From NCBI RefSeq assembly GCF_014648655.1, contig NZ_BMRN01000011.1:62001-126000 (forward strand): a stretch of 64,000 nucleotides of DNA. Direction: 5' to 3'. Shown here piece by piece: positions 26,261 to 34,838 of the stretch (positions are counted from its first letter, which is position 1; each line of letters opens with the position of its first letter). Both the position numbers and the translations under genes were made by a program. This DNA comes from Streptomyces atratus (GTDB lineage Bacteria > Actinomycetota > Actinomycetes > Streptomycetales > Streptomycetaceae). The notes under the pieces were generated by a model. It searched no databases. It was not told where the DNA came from and worked only from the letters and a program-made list of their open reading frames with translations.

Positions 26261-28412
26261 CGCCCTGGCCACCCTGCGTACTCGCTGGACCATGCTCATC
26301 GGCACCTTCGTCGCGCTCGCGCTGGGCGTGGGGCTGATCGCGGCCATGGGCCTCGGTCTCGCCTCGACCTTCGACGCCCCGGACCGGGCGCCGCAGCGGT
26401 TCGCCGGATCGCCGGTGGTGGTGATGGGTGACGACACCTTGACCGTGGAGGTGCGGCGTGGGCCGTCCACAGCGGAGGTCAGCCGCAGGCTCGCTCATCC
26501 ACACCCTGTGGATATCGCACTCCTGCGCGACCTCCGGGCGCTCGGCCAGGTGACACGGGACGACGGAAACGGAGCGCACCGCGGGCCGGACGCCGTAGGT
26601 GTGGACGCGCCCGTCGCCGAGGTGCGCCGCGTCGTCGGTGACCGCGCCCTCGTCCTCACCGGCGACGGCCGCCGCCGCGCCGACCCGGCCGCAGAGCGGG
26701 ACGCCGAGGGGCTGCTGACCGTGAACGCCCTGCTCGGCACGGCGGGTGGCGTCACCGCCTTCGTCTCGGTCTTCGTCGTCGCGTCGACGTTCGCCTTCGC
26801 GGTGGCGCTGCGCCGGCGCGAGTTCGGGCTGCTGCGCACGGCCGGCGCCACGCCGGGCCAGTTGCGGCGACTGCTGCTGACGGAGGCGGCCGTGGTCGGC
26901 ACGCTCGCCTCGGCTGCCGGATGCGCGCTGGGCCGCTGGGCCGCGCCGCTGTCGGCCGGACTGCTGGCCGACGAAGGGATGGCGCCGTCCTGGTTCACCA
27001 TCCGCCCCGTCGCCTGGCCGCTGCACGCCGCCTTCTGGACCGGCCTGGCCGTGGCACTCGCGGGGGTCTGGGTGGCCTCGCGGCGGGCGGGCAGAACCGG
27101 CCCGGCCGAGGCGCTGCGCGAGGCCGATGTCGATTCGGGCGTGCTGCCGCCGGCCCGTCGTCTGCTGGGCTTCGCCCTGCTCGCGGGAGCCGCGTTCCTC
27201 ATGGCGAAGTCCCTCGCCACGGACCCGTCCGCGCTGCTGAAGCGGAAGACGTACACCACTGGGCCGATGGTCCTGATCACGGCCGCCGCCCTGCTCGCGC
27301 CGCTGCTGGTACGCCCATTGGCCCGACTGATCCGGCTGCCCGGGGCGACCGGAATGCTCGTGACCGCGAACACGTCGGCGTCGCTGCGGCGTACGGCGGC
27401 GGTGGCCGCTCCGGTGCTGATCACCGTGGCGCTGGCGGGTTCGGTGGCCGGTTCCGCGATGACGGTGACAGCGGCGAAAGCGGCCGAGGCGCGCGAGCAC
27501 ACCCGGGCCGATCTGGTCGTGACGGGCGAGGAGTTGAAGGTACGGCCGGTGCGTGGCGCAACGCTGTCGGCGTCCGCCTCGACAGCCGTCCACGTACGCG
27601 AGGAGGGCACCGCTCTCATCACTTGCGAAGCGCGGGCGGTGGACGACGCGAAGGCCCTCGCGACGGTCGAGCGGCTGCCGGTGGTGGCGGGCGACATCCG
27701 GGATCTGGACGACCGCTCGATCGTGGTGAACGAGGAGTGGGAACAGCACACGGTGGGCTCGACGGTACGGGTGTGGCTCGGCGACGGACGGCCGGTCGCG
27801 CTGCGGATCGCGGCGGTGCTGGCGCGCGGGACGGGGAACAACGGGGCCTATGTCACGCAGGCGAACGCGCCGACGGCTCCGGTGGACCGGATCGACGTAC
27901 GCCTCTCGCCGGGCGCGAACCGGGCCGCTGTCGCGGCACAGTTGCGCGACACCGGCGGCCAGGTGCGGTCGACGGAACAGTGGCTGGCCGCGACACACCC
28001 GCGTACGAGTCCGCAGACCCGGCTCGGCCTGATCGTGATCCTGGGGATCGCGCTGGTGTACACGGCGATCGCCCTCGCCAACACGGTGCTGATGGCGGGG
28101 TCCGCACGGTCCTCGGAGCTGAACGCCCTCCGGCTGGCCGGGGCCGCCCGGCCGCGGGTCCTCGCGGTGGTGGCCGGGGAGACCCTGTTCGCGGTCGGGC
28201 TCGGAGCGCTGCTCGGACTGGCCGTGACCGCGGTCAACCTGGCGGGCCTCGCCGCCGCGCTGGCCTCGCTGTCCGCACCGGTGGCGATATCGGTGCAGTG
28301 GCCGCTGACGGCCGGGGCGGCCGGGGTGTGTGCGGTGGTCGCGGTCGGAGCAGCGCTGTTGCCGAGAGCGGTGCGGCGCCGCTCGATGCCGGTGCACCGA
28401 AGGTCCGGATAG
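26250..28412 (+). CDS. FtsX-like ABC transporter permease
   Basis: A 720-residue MacB/FtsX-family permease with two FtsX domains. There is an N-terminal helix, then an extracytoplasmic loop, three helices around residues 155-290 containing ALRRREFGLLRTAGATPGQLRRLL, then two short helices and a second extracytoplasmic domain. The second FtsX domain is at about 590-715 (ARSSELNALRLAGAARPRVLAVV). GTG at 26250 is preceded by GGAGG. It lies 28 bp downstream of the ATPase stop, after a local tandem duplication. No sensor kinase or lipoprotein gene adjoins it. Confidence 0.9.
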   Translation: MLTVALATLRTRWTMLIGTFVALALGVGLIAAMGLGLASTFDAPDRAPQRFAGSPVVVMGDDTLTVEVRRGPSTAEVSRRLAHPHPVDIALLRDLRALGQVTRDDGNGAHRGPDAVGVDAPVAEVRRVVGDRALVLTGDGRRRADPAAERDAEGLLTVNALLGTAGGVTAFVSVFVVASTFAFAVALRRREFGLLRTAGATPGQLRRLLLTEAAVVGTLASAAGCALGRWAAPLSAGLLADEGMAPSWFTIRPVAWPLHAAFWTGLAVALAGVWVASRRAGRTGPAEALREADVDSGVLPPARRLLGFALLAGAAFLMAKSLATDPSALLKRKTYTTGPMVLITAAALLAPLLVRPLARLIRLPGATGMLVTANTSASLRRTAAVAAPVLITVALAGSVAGSAMTVTAAKAAEAREHTRADLVVTGEELKVRPVRGATLSASASTAVHVREEGTALITCEARAVDDAKALATVERLPVVAGDIRDLDDRSIVVNEEWEQHTVGSTVRVWLGDGRPVALRIAAVLARGTGNNGAYVTQANAPTAPVDRIDVRLSPGANRAAVAAQLRDTGGQVRSTEQWLAATHPRTSPQTRLGLIVILGIALVYTAIALANTVLMAGSARSSELNALRLAGAARPRVLAVVAGETLFAVGLGALLGLAVTAVNLAGLAAALASLSAPVAISVQWPLTAGAAGVCAVVAVGAALLPRAVRRRSMPVHRRSG

Positions 28413-28534
28413 GCCGTACGGGACCGGGCCGGAGAGCGCGATTGGTCCATCCAGCCCCACCCATTGACGATGTATCCGATTTCACCCTTTTATTCAAGTT
28501 TCCCGTGGTTTCATCTCGCCATGGAGGCGATCAA

Positions 28535-29539
28535 ATGATGACCGGAGACCGACAGCAGGACACGAATACAAGGGCGATCACGTCGCGGCGACGCGTACTG
28601 GCCGCGGCCGCACTCGCGCCGATGCTGACCGCGGCAGGGCCTGCCGCCGCTCGCGCGCTGCCCACCGGGATGCCCGGGCCGGGGCACGGCAAGCGGGTCA
28701 AGCCGGTGCCGACCAGCCTGGCGGACTGGGCGGGCGTGGCGAAAGCGCTGGGCCGCGCCGGCGACATGCTGCGCGCAACGACCTACCACACGGCCTTCCC
28801 CCGGCGGGATCTTCTGGTGGTCTCCGACGGCGTCGTCGTCACACCGGGGCTCGCGCTGGGCACTCATGTGGCCTTCGTCCGTTACGCCGACGGCAGCACG
28901 ATGCTGATGGGCGACGTGGTGGTCACCGAGAACGAGCTGCAGCGGGCGACCGATGCCTGGCAGGCGCACGGAATCGAGCAGACCGCGCTCCACAAGCACC
29001 TGCTCTCGCAGACCCCCGACATCTGGTGGACCCACGTCCACGCACACGGTCACGACGCGGTGGCCCTGGCCCGCGGCCTGCGCGCCGGATTCGACCGCAC
29101 CGGGACCCCGCCCGCCCTGCCGCCGGGCCCGCGGACCCCGATCGACCTGGACATCGCCGGAATCGAGGCGGCGCTGGGCACCAAGGGTGTCAGCGACGGC
29201 GAGGTCTACAAGTGCGTCTTCCTCCGCCGCGAGACCATCGCGGACGGCCATCTGATCCTTCCCCCCGGCCTGGGATCGACCAGCGCGTTCACCTTCCAGC
29301 CGCTGGGCGGCGGCCGGGCCGCGCTCGCGGGCGACTGCGCCATGCTCGCCGGCGAGGTCCAGAACACGCTGAAGGCCCTGCGGCGCGGAGGGATCAAGCT
29401 CGTCGAGCTGCACAACCACCACCTGGCGGAGGACCCCCGCCTGTTCTTCACCCACTTCTGGGCCGTGGGCGACGCCGTCGAGCTCGCCCGGGCGCTGCGC
29501 CCCGCGGTGGAGGCCACCAACGTCGTACCGTCCCTCTGA
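28535..29539 (+). CDS. secreted DUF1259 protein (LppY/LpqO-like, two domains)
   Basis: A 334-residue exported protein. The N-terminus (TSRRRVLAAAALAPMLTA) is a twin-arginine-like signal ending near AAARA. Two copies of the DUF1259 fold follow, one from about residue 60 and one from about 215. Each has a histidine-rich end: WTHVHAHGHDAVALARGL in the first and VELHNHHLAEDPRLFFTHFWAVGD in the second. The histidine clusters suggest metal binding. ATG at 28535 follows GGAGG. It has its own strong terminator and stands just upstream of the P450/rppA genes, without evidence of co-transcription. Confidence 0.87.
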   Translation: MMTGDRQQDTNTRAITSRRRVLAAAALAPMLTAAGPAAARALPTGMPGPGHGKRVKPVPTSLADWAGVAKALGRAGDMLRATTYHTAFPRRDLLVVSDGVVVTPGLALGTHVAFVRYADGSTMLMGDVVVTENELQRATDAWQAHGIEQTALHKHLLSQTPDIWWTHVHAHGHDAVALARGLRAGFDRTGTPPALPPGPRTPIDLDIAGIEAALGTKGVSDGEVYKCVFLRRETIADGHLILPPGLGSTSAFTFQPLGGGRAALAGDCAMLAGEVQNTLKALRRGGIKLVELHNHHLAEDPRLFFTHFWAVGDAVELARALRPAVEATNVVPSL

Positions 29540-29581
29540 GACCGGCCGTTCACGCCGAACACGCCTGAGACCGGCCGGACC

Positions 29582-29616
29582 GGGTCGCTGGACCGATTGC
29601 GCCGGTCCAGCGACCC
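29582..29616 (+). terminator. strong hairpin terminator after the DUF1259 gene
   Basis: GGGTCGCTGGACCG (29582-29595) pairs perfectly with CGGTCCAGCGACCC (29603-29616) around a 7-nt loop. The 14-bp stem lies 42 bp after the stop codon. It isolates the gene from the P450 gene. Confidence 0.75.
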
Positions 29617-29753
29617 CGGCTGTCGAATCCGTTCTGCATATGGACCAATCGGCCCGGAGTGGCGCGTGCCTGTGCGGGTGACCGGGCACCCATGTCCCGT
29701 CCAGCCCGCAGATTCCTCGAACCACCCGTCAGATCCCCCCTCTGGAGCTCCGT

Positions 29754-30959
29754 ATGGAACCAGTCGCCGGCGCACGGCACTGCCCGTTCGACTATGCCGA
29801 GGCCCTCGAATTCGACCCGGTGCTCAGGCACTTGATGACCGAAGAACCCGTCTCCCGCATCCGGCTGCCGCACGGCGACGGCGAGGCATGGCTCGTCACC
29901 GGCTACGACGACGTGCGCACGGTGACCACCGACCGGCGCTTCAGCCGGAGTGCCATCATCGGCCGGAACTTCCCGCGCATGACCCCTGAGCCGATCGTTC
30001 AGGACGAAGCGATCAACGTGATGGACCCGCCGGGCAGCAGCCGCCTGCGCAGCCTGATCTCCAAGGGCTTCGCGCCTCGTCACATGGAGCGCATGAAGGT
30101 GCGCACCCAGCATGTCGTGGACGAGCTGCTGGACCGGATGGAGGAGCACGGAGCCCCCGCCGATCTCTTCGAGCATCTGGCGGCCCCGCTGCCCCTGACC
30201 ACCATCTGCGAGGTCCTCGACATTCCCGAGGCCGACCGCGCACAGCTGCGCGCCCACGCCCGGACGATGATGGACACGACCGTCGAGAACCGGGACGACG
30301 CGGTACGGGCCAAGGCCGATCTCCGCGCCTACTTCCAGAAACTGACGGCGCAGCGGCGCGAGAACCCGGGCGACGACCTGATCAGCGCGCTGGCCACGGC
30401 TCGCGACGGGGACGAGATCCTCAACGAGCATGAACTGACCGTGATGGCCATGGTGCTGCTCATCACGGGCCAGGACACCACCACGTACGAGATCGGGAAC
30501 ATCGCCTACACGCTGCTCACCAGGCCCGACGAGCTCGCGATGCTGCGCGGGCGCCCCGAGATGCTCCCGCAGGCCATCGAGGAGCTGCTGCGCTTCATTC
30601 CCTTCCGCAAGGGTGTCGGCATCCCCCGTGTCGCCACCGAGGACGTGGAGCTGAGCGGCGTGGCGATCCGGGCGGGGGACATCGTGCATGTCTCCTATCT
30701 GACGGCCAACCGCGACGGCCGGAAGTTCGACCGGCCCGACGAGCTGGATCTGGAGCGCGAGGGTCCGTCCCATATGACCTTCGGCTGGGGTGGCCATCAC
30801 TGTCTGGGTGCCCCGCTCGCAGCGACGGAGCTCCAGGTCGCCATCGGAACTCTGCTGGAACGCTTCCCCGCTCTGAAGCTGGCGACGCCGGCCGAGGAAG
30901 TGCGCTGGAACAAGACCTCGATCTGGCGCTATCCCCTCGAACTGCCTGTCACCTGGTGA
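29754..30959 (+). CDS. cytochrome P450
   Basis: A bacterial soluble P450 of 401 residues. The heme-ligand motif FGWGGHHCLG places Cys at residue 350. The I-helix is LITGQDTTT (about 236-244), with Gln-Asp before the Thr pair, and the K-helix ExxR is Glu277-Arg280. The C-terminus LPVTW and the EELLRFIP segment resemble CYP158-type enzymes that couple flaviolin made from RppA product (recall). It is 458 bp upstream of rppA on the same strand, so oxidative coupling of tetrahydroxynaphthalene/flaviolin is the likely role. No ferredoxin gene adjoins it. Confidence 0.9.
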   Translation: MEPVAGARHCPFDYAEALEFDPVLRHLMTEEPVSRIRLPHGDGEAWLVTGYDDVRTVTTDRRFSRSAIIGRNFPRMTPEPIVQDEAINVMDPPGSSRLRSLISKGFAPRHMERMKVRTQHVVDELLDRMEEHGAPADLFEHLAAPLPLTTICEVLDIPEADRAQLRAHARTMMDTTVENRDDAVRAKADLRAYFQKLTAQRRENPGDDLISALATARDGDEILNEHELTVMAMVLLITGQDTTTYEIGNIAYTLLTRPDELAMLRGRPEMLPQAIEELLRFIPFRKGVGIPRVATEDVELSGVAIRAGDIVHVSYLTANRDGRKFDRPDELDLEREGPSHMTFGWGGHHCLGAPLAATELQVAIGTLLERFPALKLATPAEEVRWNKTSIWRYPLELPVTW

Positions 30960-31417
30960 CAGGGACGGTCCGGCAACGCACCGGGCCTCTGTACACAGAC
31001 AGTGACGCTCATTGATGATGCGTCGCACCAGGGCGCCCGGCAACCCGGAACAATCCCGGGGCGCCGGGCGCCTTGCTGTGCCCTGCCGCGCACCGGGCGC
31101 CTCGTCGTGCCCTGCCGGGCGCTGCGCGTCGGCTCGACATGCGGCCCCGATCCGCCTGCCGTAGCGTGATCCCGACGGCCACCCACCCAAGCCGTGGCGG
31201 ATCAGTATCCGCCCACGAGCGGCTAGAACTCAGTCTTCGACGGTCGGCCCGTCCGCGCCCGTATCAGGGGTACCGACCCCGGCGCAGGAATCCACCAAAG
31301 CTCTGATTCGCGCGGCACCGCGCGTGCGGAGCCGCGGTGGCCAATCCCGCGTCGGCGAACACCCCGCAACGTTCCGGGCCCGGCGGTGTGGACCAAAAGT
31401 CCGCTAGGAGGAGTTCC
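30960..31417 (+). other. 458-bp intergenic region between P450 and rppA
   Basis: No convincing gene is seen. It contains an imperfect tandem repeat of a 29-bp unit, 31066-31094 and 31095-31123, matching at 23 of 29 positions. There are several GC-rich inverted stretches near 31050-31075 that could terminate P450 transcription. Its downstream part presumably holds the rppA promoter, but I could not assign -35/-10 hexamers with confidence. Confidence 0.5.
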
Positions 31418-32473
31418 ATGGCGGTTCTCTGCAAGCCGGCAATCGAGGTTCCCGAGTATGTCATCACCAACGAGGAAACCCTGGAGCTGGCCCAACGGTT
31501 GCACGGCGACCATCCGCAGATCGACCTGGTCCTTCGTCTGATCGAACATACCGGGGTGCGGAAACGGCACCTGATCCAACCGATCGAGAAGGTACTGCAG
31601 CACCCGGGCTTCGACGCCCGCAGCATCACCTACGAGCAACAGACCAAGGCCAGGGTGCCGGCGGTGGTACGCCGGGCACTCGATCAGGCCGCACTGGAGC
31701 CGCGGCAGATCGACCTGATCGTCTACGTCTCCTGCACCGGCTTCATGATGCCTCCGCCGACCGCGTGGCTCATCGGCAAGATGGGCTTCCGGCCGGAGAC
31801 ACGGCAGATGCCGATCGCCCAACTCGGCTGCGCAGCGGGCGGCGCAGCCGTCAACCGGGCCCACGACTTCTGCACGGCGTACCCCGACGCCAATGTGCTG
31901 ATCGTCGCCTGCGAGTTCTGCTCGCTGTGCTACCAGCCCACCGATCTGGGTGTCGGATCCCTGCTGTCCAACGGCCTGTTCGGCGATGGCATAGCCGCCG
32001 TCGTGGTCCGCGGCAGCGGTGGCACCGGAGTCCGCCTGGAACGCAACGGCTCGTACATCATCCCGGACACCGAGGACTGGATCTCCTACGCGGTCCGGTC
32101 CACCGGATTCCACTTCCAGCTCGACAAGCGTGTGCCCGGAACCATGGAACCCCTCGCCCCGGCCCTGAACGCCGTCGCGGAGGCACACCAGTGGAACGCC
32201 GGCAAGATGGACTTCTACATCATCCACGCAGGCGGCCCGCGCATCCTGGACGACCTGAGCCGCTTCCTCGACGTGCCGCCGGAAGCGTTCCGCTTCAGCC
32301 GCGCCACACTCACCGAGTACGGCAACATAGCCAGCGCGGTGGTGCTCGACGCCCTAGGCCGCATGTTCGACGAGGCTTCGGCCCTCGACGGCCACCGCGG
32401 CCTGATGGCGGGCTTCGGCCCCGGCATCACCGCCGAGATCTCCCTGGGCACCTGGACGACGGACTCCGAGTAG
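31418..32473 (+). CDS. rppA: type III polyketide synthase, 1,3,6,8-tetrahydroxynaphthalene synthase
   Basis: Chalcone-synthase-like homodimer condensing five malonyl-CoA into THN, the precursor of flaviolin and melanin-like pigment. The catalytic triad is in register with known RppA: Cys138 (QLGCAAGG), His270 (YIIHAGG) and Asn303 (EYGNIAS). Tyr224 (DWISYAV), linked to malonyl starter selection, and Cys106 are also kept. The product is 351 aa; ATG at 31418 is set by AGGAGG 5 nt upstream, while the open frame extends 27 codons earlier. The usual partner P450 is upstream rather than downstream here. Confidence 0.96.
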   Translation: MAVLCKPAIEVPEYVITNEETLELAQRLHGDHPQIDLVLRLIEHTGVRKRHLIQPIEKVLQHPGFDARSITYEQQTKARVPAVVRRALDQAALEPRQIDLIVYVSCTGFMMPPPTAWLIGKMGFRPETRQMPIAQLGCAAGGAAVNRAHDFCTAYPDANVLIVACEFCSLCYQPTDLGVGSLLSNGLFGDGIAAVVVRGSGGTGVRLERNGSYIIPDTEDWISYAVRSTGFHFQLDKRVPGTMEPLAPALNAVAEAHQWNAGKMDFYIIHAGGPRILDDLSRFLDVPPEAFRFSRATLTEYGNIASAVVLDALGRMFDEASALDGHRGLMAGFGPGITAEISLGTWTTDSE

Positions 32474-32511
32474 GTTTCGACCCGTCCGGCGCTCGTGGCC
32501 CCCGGCCCCTC

Positions 32512-32581
32512 CAGCCCGTCCGGCGTCCGAGGACCGGGGGCCGGGGCAGAGACCCGGTTTCGGGAAAGGGCGGGGGTGGGG
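32512..32581 (+). repeat. dispersed Streptomyces intergenic repeat, copy 1
   Basis: A stretch beginning CAGCCCGTCCGGCG and containing GGCCGGGGCAGAGACCCGG and GGGAAAGGGCGGGGGTGGGG resembles 45143-45211 over about 70 bp. It lies downstream of rppA. Related GC-rich repeats are common between genes in Streptomyces (recall) and may work as terminators. Confidence 0.6.
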
Positions 32582-32654
32582 TGAAACCCGCGCAGCGGCC
32601 CACCCCACCCCGCGCCCCACGCCCCTGTCAGTGCCGGGTGCCAGACTCGACAAC

Positions 32655-34349
32655 ATGACCGAACGTTGGGCTCTGGCCACCACGGAGACCGGCGGCGCCC
32701 TCCTCGCCCCGCTGGACTCCACCGGCCTGCCCACCGCCCCGGTCCTGACCGAACCCGACCTCGTGGAGGCGGTCCGCTCCCGCCCGGATGTCACACGCTG
32801 GGTCTGGCGGTCCACCGCCGAGATCTACCCGCGCCTGCTCGCGGCCGGCGTCCCCGTGGCCCGCTGTTACGACATCGAGGTCGCCGAGTCCCTCCTCCTC
32901 GCCCACGAGGGCCGGCTCGGGGAACCCCGTTCCGCAGCCGCCGCCCACGCCCGCCTGCGCAACGCCCCCGTACCCCCCGATCCTCCGCCCCGCTCCGCCG
33001 AGCCCGGCTCGCAGTCATCCCTCTTCGAGCCGCAGTCCGGCACGGGCCTGCCCTTCGACGACCTGCTCCAGGTGTACGCCGACCAGCTCCGCCGCCACGA
33101 CGCCACCGCACACCCGGGCAGGATGCGCCTGCTGACGGCCGCCGAATCGGCCGGCATGCTGGTCGCCGCCGAGATGAACCGGTCAGGCCTCCCCTGGCGC
33201 GCCGACGTGCACCGGAACGTGCTCCACGAACTGCTCGGCGAGCGTTACGCGGGCGGCGGCGAGCCCCGCAGGCTGGCCGAACTGGCCGACGAGGTGTCGG
33301 CCGCCTTCGGCAGACGGGTCCGCCCCGACCTCCCCGCCGACGTGGTGAAGGCGTTCGCACAGGCCGGCATCAAGGTGAAGTCCACCCGGCGCTGGGAGCT
33401 GGAGGAGCTGGACCATCCGGCGGTGGAACCCCTCATCCAGTACAAGAAGCTGTACCGGATCTGGACGGCGCACGGCTGGAGCTGGCTCCAGGACTGGGTG
33501 CGCGACGGCCGCTTCCGCCCCGAGTACCAGCCGGGCGGCACGGTCAGCGGCCGCTGGACGACCAACGGCGGAGGAGCGCTGCAGATCCCCAAGGTGATAC
33601 GGCAGGCGGTCGTCGCCGACGAGGGCTGGCGCCTCGTCGTCGCGGACGCCGACCAGATGGAGCCCAGAGTGCTGGCTGCGATCTCCCGCGATCGCGGTCT
33701 GATGGAGGTGGCGGGCCATGACGGTGATCTCTACACGTCGCTGTCGGACCGGGCCTTCCACGGCGACCGGGACCACGCCAAGCTCGCCCTGCTGGGCGCG
33801 ATCTACGGCCAGACCTCGGGCGACGGCCTGAAGAACCTGGCAGCCCTGCGCCGAAGATTTCCGCTGGCCGTGGCCTACGTCGACGATGCGGCAAAAGCGG
33901 GCGAGGAAGGACGTCTCGTACGGACGTGGCTGGGCCGGACCAGTCCGCCCGCGGCCGGCAGCGAGGAGGACGACGAGGCCGGCATCCCTCAGGAGAGCAC
34001 GGAACAACCCTCCGCCGAGGGCGAATTCACCCCTGGTTACGCATCGTCGAACGCCCGCGCGCGGGGCCGCTTCACCCGTAACTTCGTGGTGCAGGGCAGC
34101 GCGGCGGACTGGGCACTGCTGCTCCTGGCCGCCCTGCGCCAGTCGCTCGGCTCCGCCGGCCTCCGGGCCGAGTTGGTCTTCTTCCAGCATGACGAGGTGA
34201 TTGTGCACTGTCCACAGGAGGAGGCAGGGGCGGTCGTGGAGGCCATCCGGGTGGCCGGCGACATGGCCGGGCGGACCGCCTTCGGCGATACGCCGGTGCG
34301 TTTTCCGTTCACGACGGCGGTGGTGGAGCGCTACTCGGACGCGAAGTAG
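32655..34349 (+). CDS. bifunctional 3'-5' exonuclease/DNA polymerase (family A-like)
   Basis: A 564-residue relative of DNA polymerase I lacking the 5'-3' exonuclease. Polymerase motif A is DADQMEPR (residues 331-338), the usual DYSQIELR with changes. Motif B is HAKLALLGAIYGQTSGDGL, and motif C is QHDE at about 511-514 with both metal ligands Asp331 and Asp513 present. The N-terminal exonuclease part starts with CYDIEVAESLLL, and several of the canonical DEDD acidic residues are unclear. A proline-rich linker lies near residues 105-130. ATG at 32655. It stands alone; a DNA-repair role is inferred. Confidence 0.88.
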   Translation: MTERWALATTETGGALLAPLDSTGLPTAPVLTEPDLVEAVRSRPDVTRWVWRSTAEIYPRLLAAGVPVARCYDIEVAESLLLAHEGRLGEPRSAAAAHARLRNAPVPPDPPPRSAEPGSQSSLFEPQSGTGLPFDDLLQVYADQLRRHDATAHPGRMRLLTAAESAGMLVAAEMNRSGLPWRADVHRNVLHELLGERYAGGGEPRRLAELADEVSAAFGRRVRPDLPADVVKAFAQAGIKVKSTRRWELEELDHPAVEPLIQYKKLYRIWTAHGWSWLQDWVRDGRFRPEYQPGGTVSGRWTTNGGGALQIPKVIRQAVVADEGWRLVVADADQMEPRVLAAISRDRGLMEVAGHDGDLYTSLSDRAFHGDRDHAKLALLGAIYGQTSGDGLKNLAALRRRFPLAVAYVDDAAKAGEEGRLVRTWLGRTSPPAAGSEEDDEAGIPQESTEQPSAEGEFTPGYASSNARARGRFTRNFVVQGSAADWALLLLAALRQSLGSAGLRAELVFFQHDEVIVHCPQEEAGAVVEAIRVAGDMAGRTAFGDTPVRFPFTTAVVERYSDAK

Positions 34350-34364
34350 CCCGCCACCTGCGGA

Positions 34365-34601
34365 TCACCCGCCGGAGCCGGGCGTACTCGACCCCCCGGG
34401 CCCTCCGCTCCCCTGTTGTTCACCCGTATCCGGCCCCGGAGCAGGTCGTGCGCCCGGTCCGCCGTCGAACCCGGCCAGCCCGTGATCGTAGTGCGCGGGA
34501 CGCAGATGCTGATGCCGATGCCTGGCATTGAGCATGTGGATGACGAACGCCGCGATCGCGATCATCGCGAGGACGACCACGACGGTGACCAGGGTGTTCA
34601 T
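34365..34601 (-). CDS. small single-TM membrane protein
   Basis: A 78-residue protein with one N-terminal TM helix (NTLVTVVVVLAMIAIAAFVI). A histidine-rich patch (NARHRHQHLRPAHYDH) follows, then a Gly/Pro/Ser tail. The ATG follows GAAGGGGGCC about 8 nt upstream, so translation is credible. It is convergent with the polymerase gene, 15 bp apart. No function is known to me; the His patch might bind metal. Confidence 0.7.
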   Translation of the reverse strand: MNTLVTVVVVLAMIAIAAFVIHMLNARHRHQHLRPAHYDHGLAGFDGGPGARPAPGPDTGEQQGSGGPGGSSTPGSGG

Positions 34602-34838
34602 GCGGTACCGGCCCCCTTCGATGCGCAGGCCGACAAAGGCGGCTCACCGGGAGCCGTACACATCCAGGCTACTCCGCGGACCGGCGCCCGCCCCCGGACA
34701 GCGGCCCCACCGCTTGCGCCCCACAAGGGCCCGGACCGCATGATGCTCCGGCCCGGGCCGAGCGCGGCGTGCGCCCCCGCGAGGGAATCCCCGGGGCACG
34801 TCCGCGCAGCGGTGGTACGCCTGCGCCGTGCTGCGTAT

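Noticed and set aside
31066..31123. 29-bp tandem repeat in the P450-rppA spacer as a regulatory array
   Set aside because: Only two units with 6 mismatches in GC-rich sequence; too weak to treat as more than local duplication.
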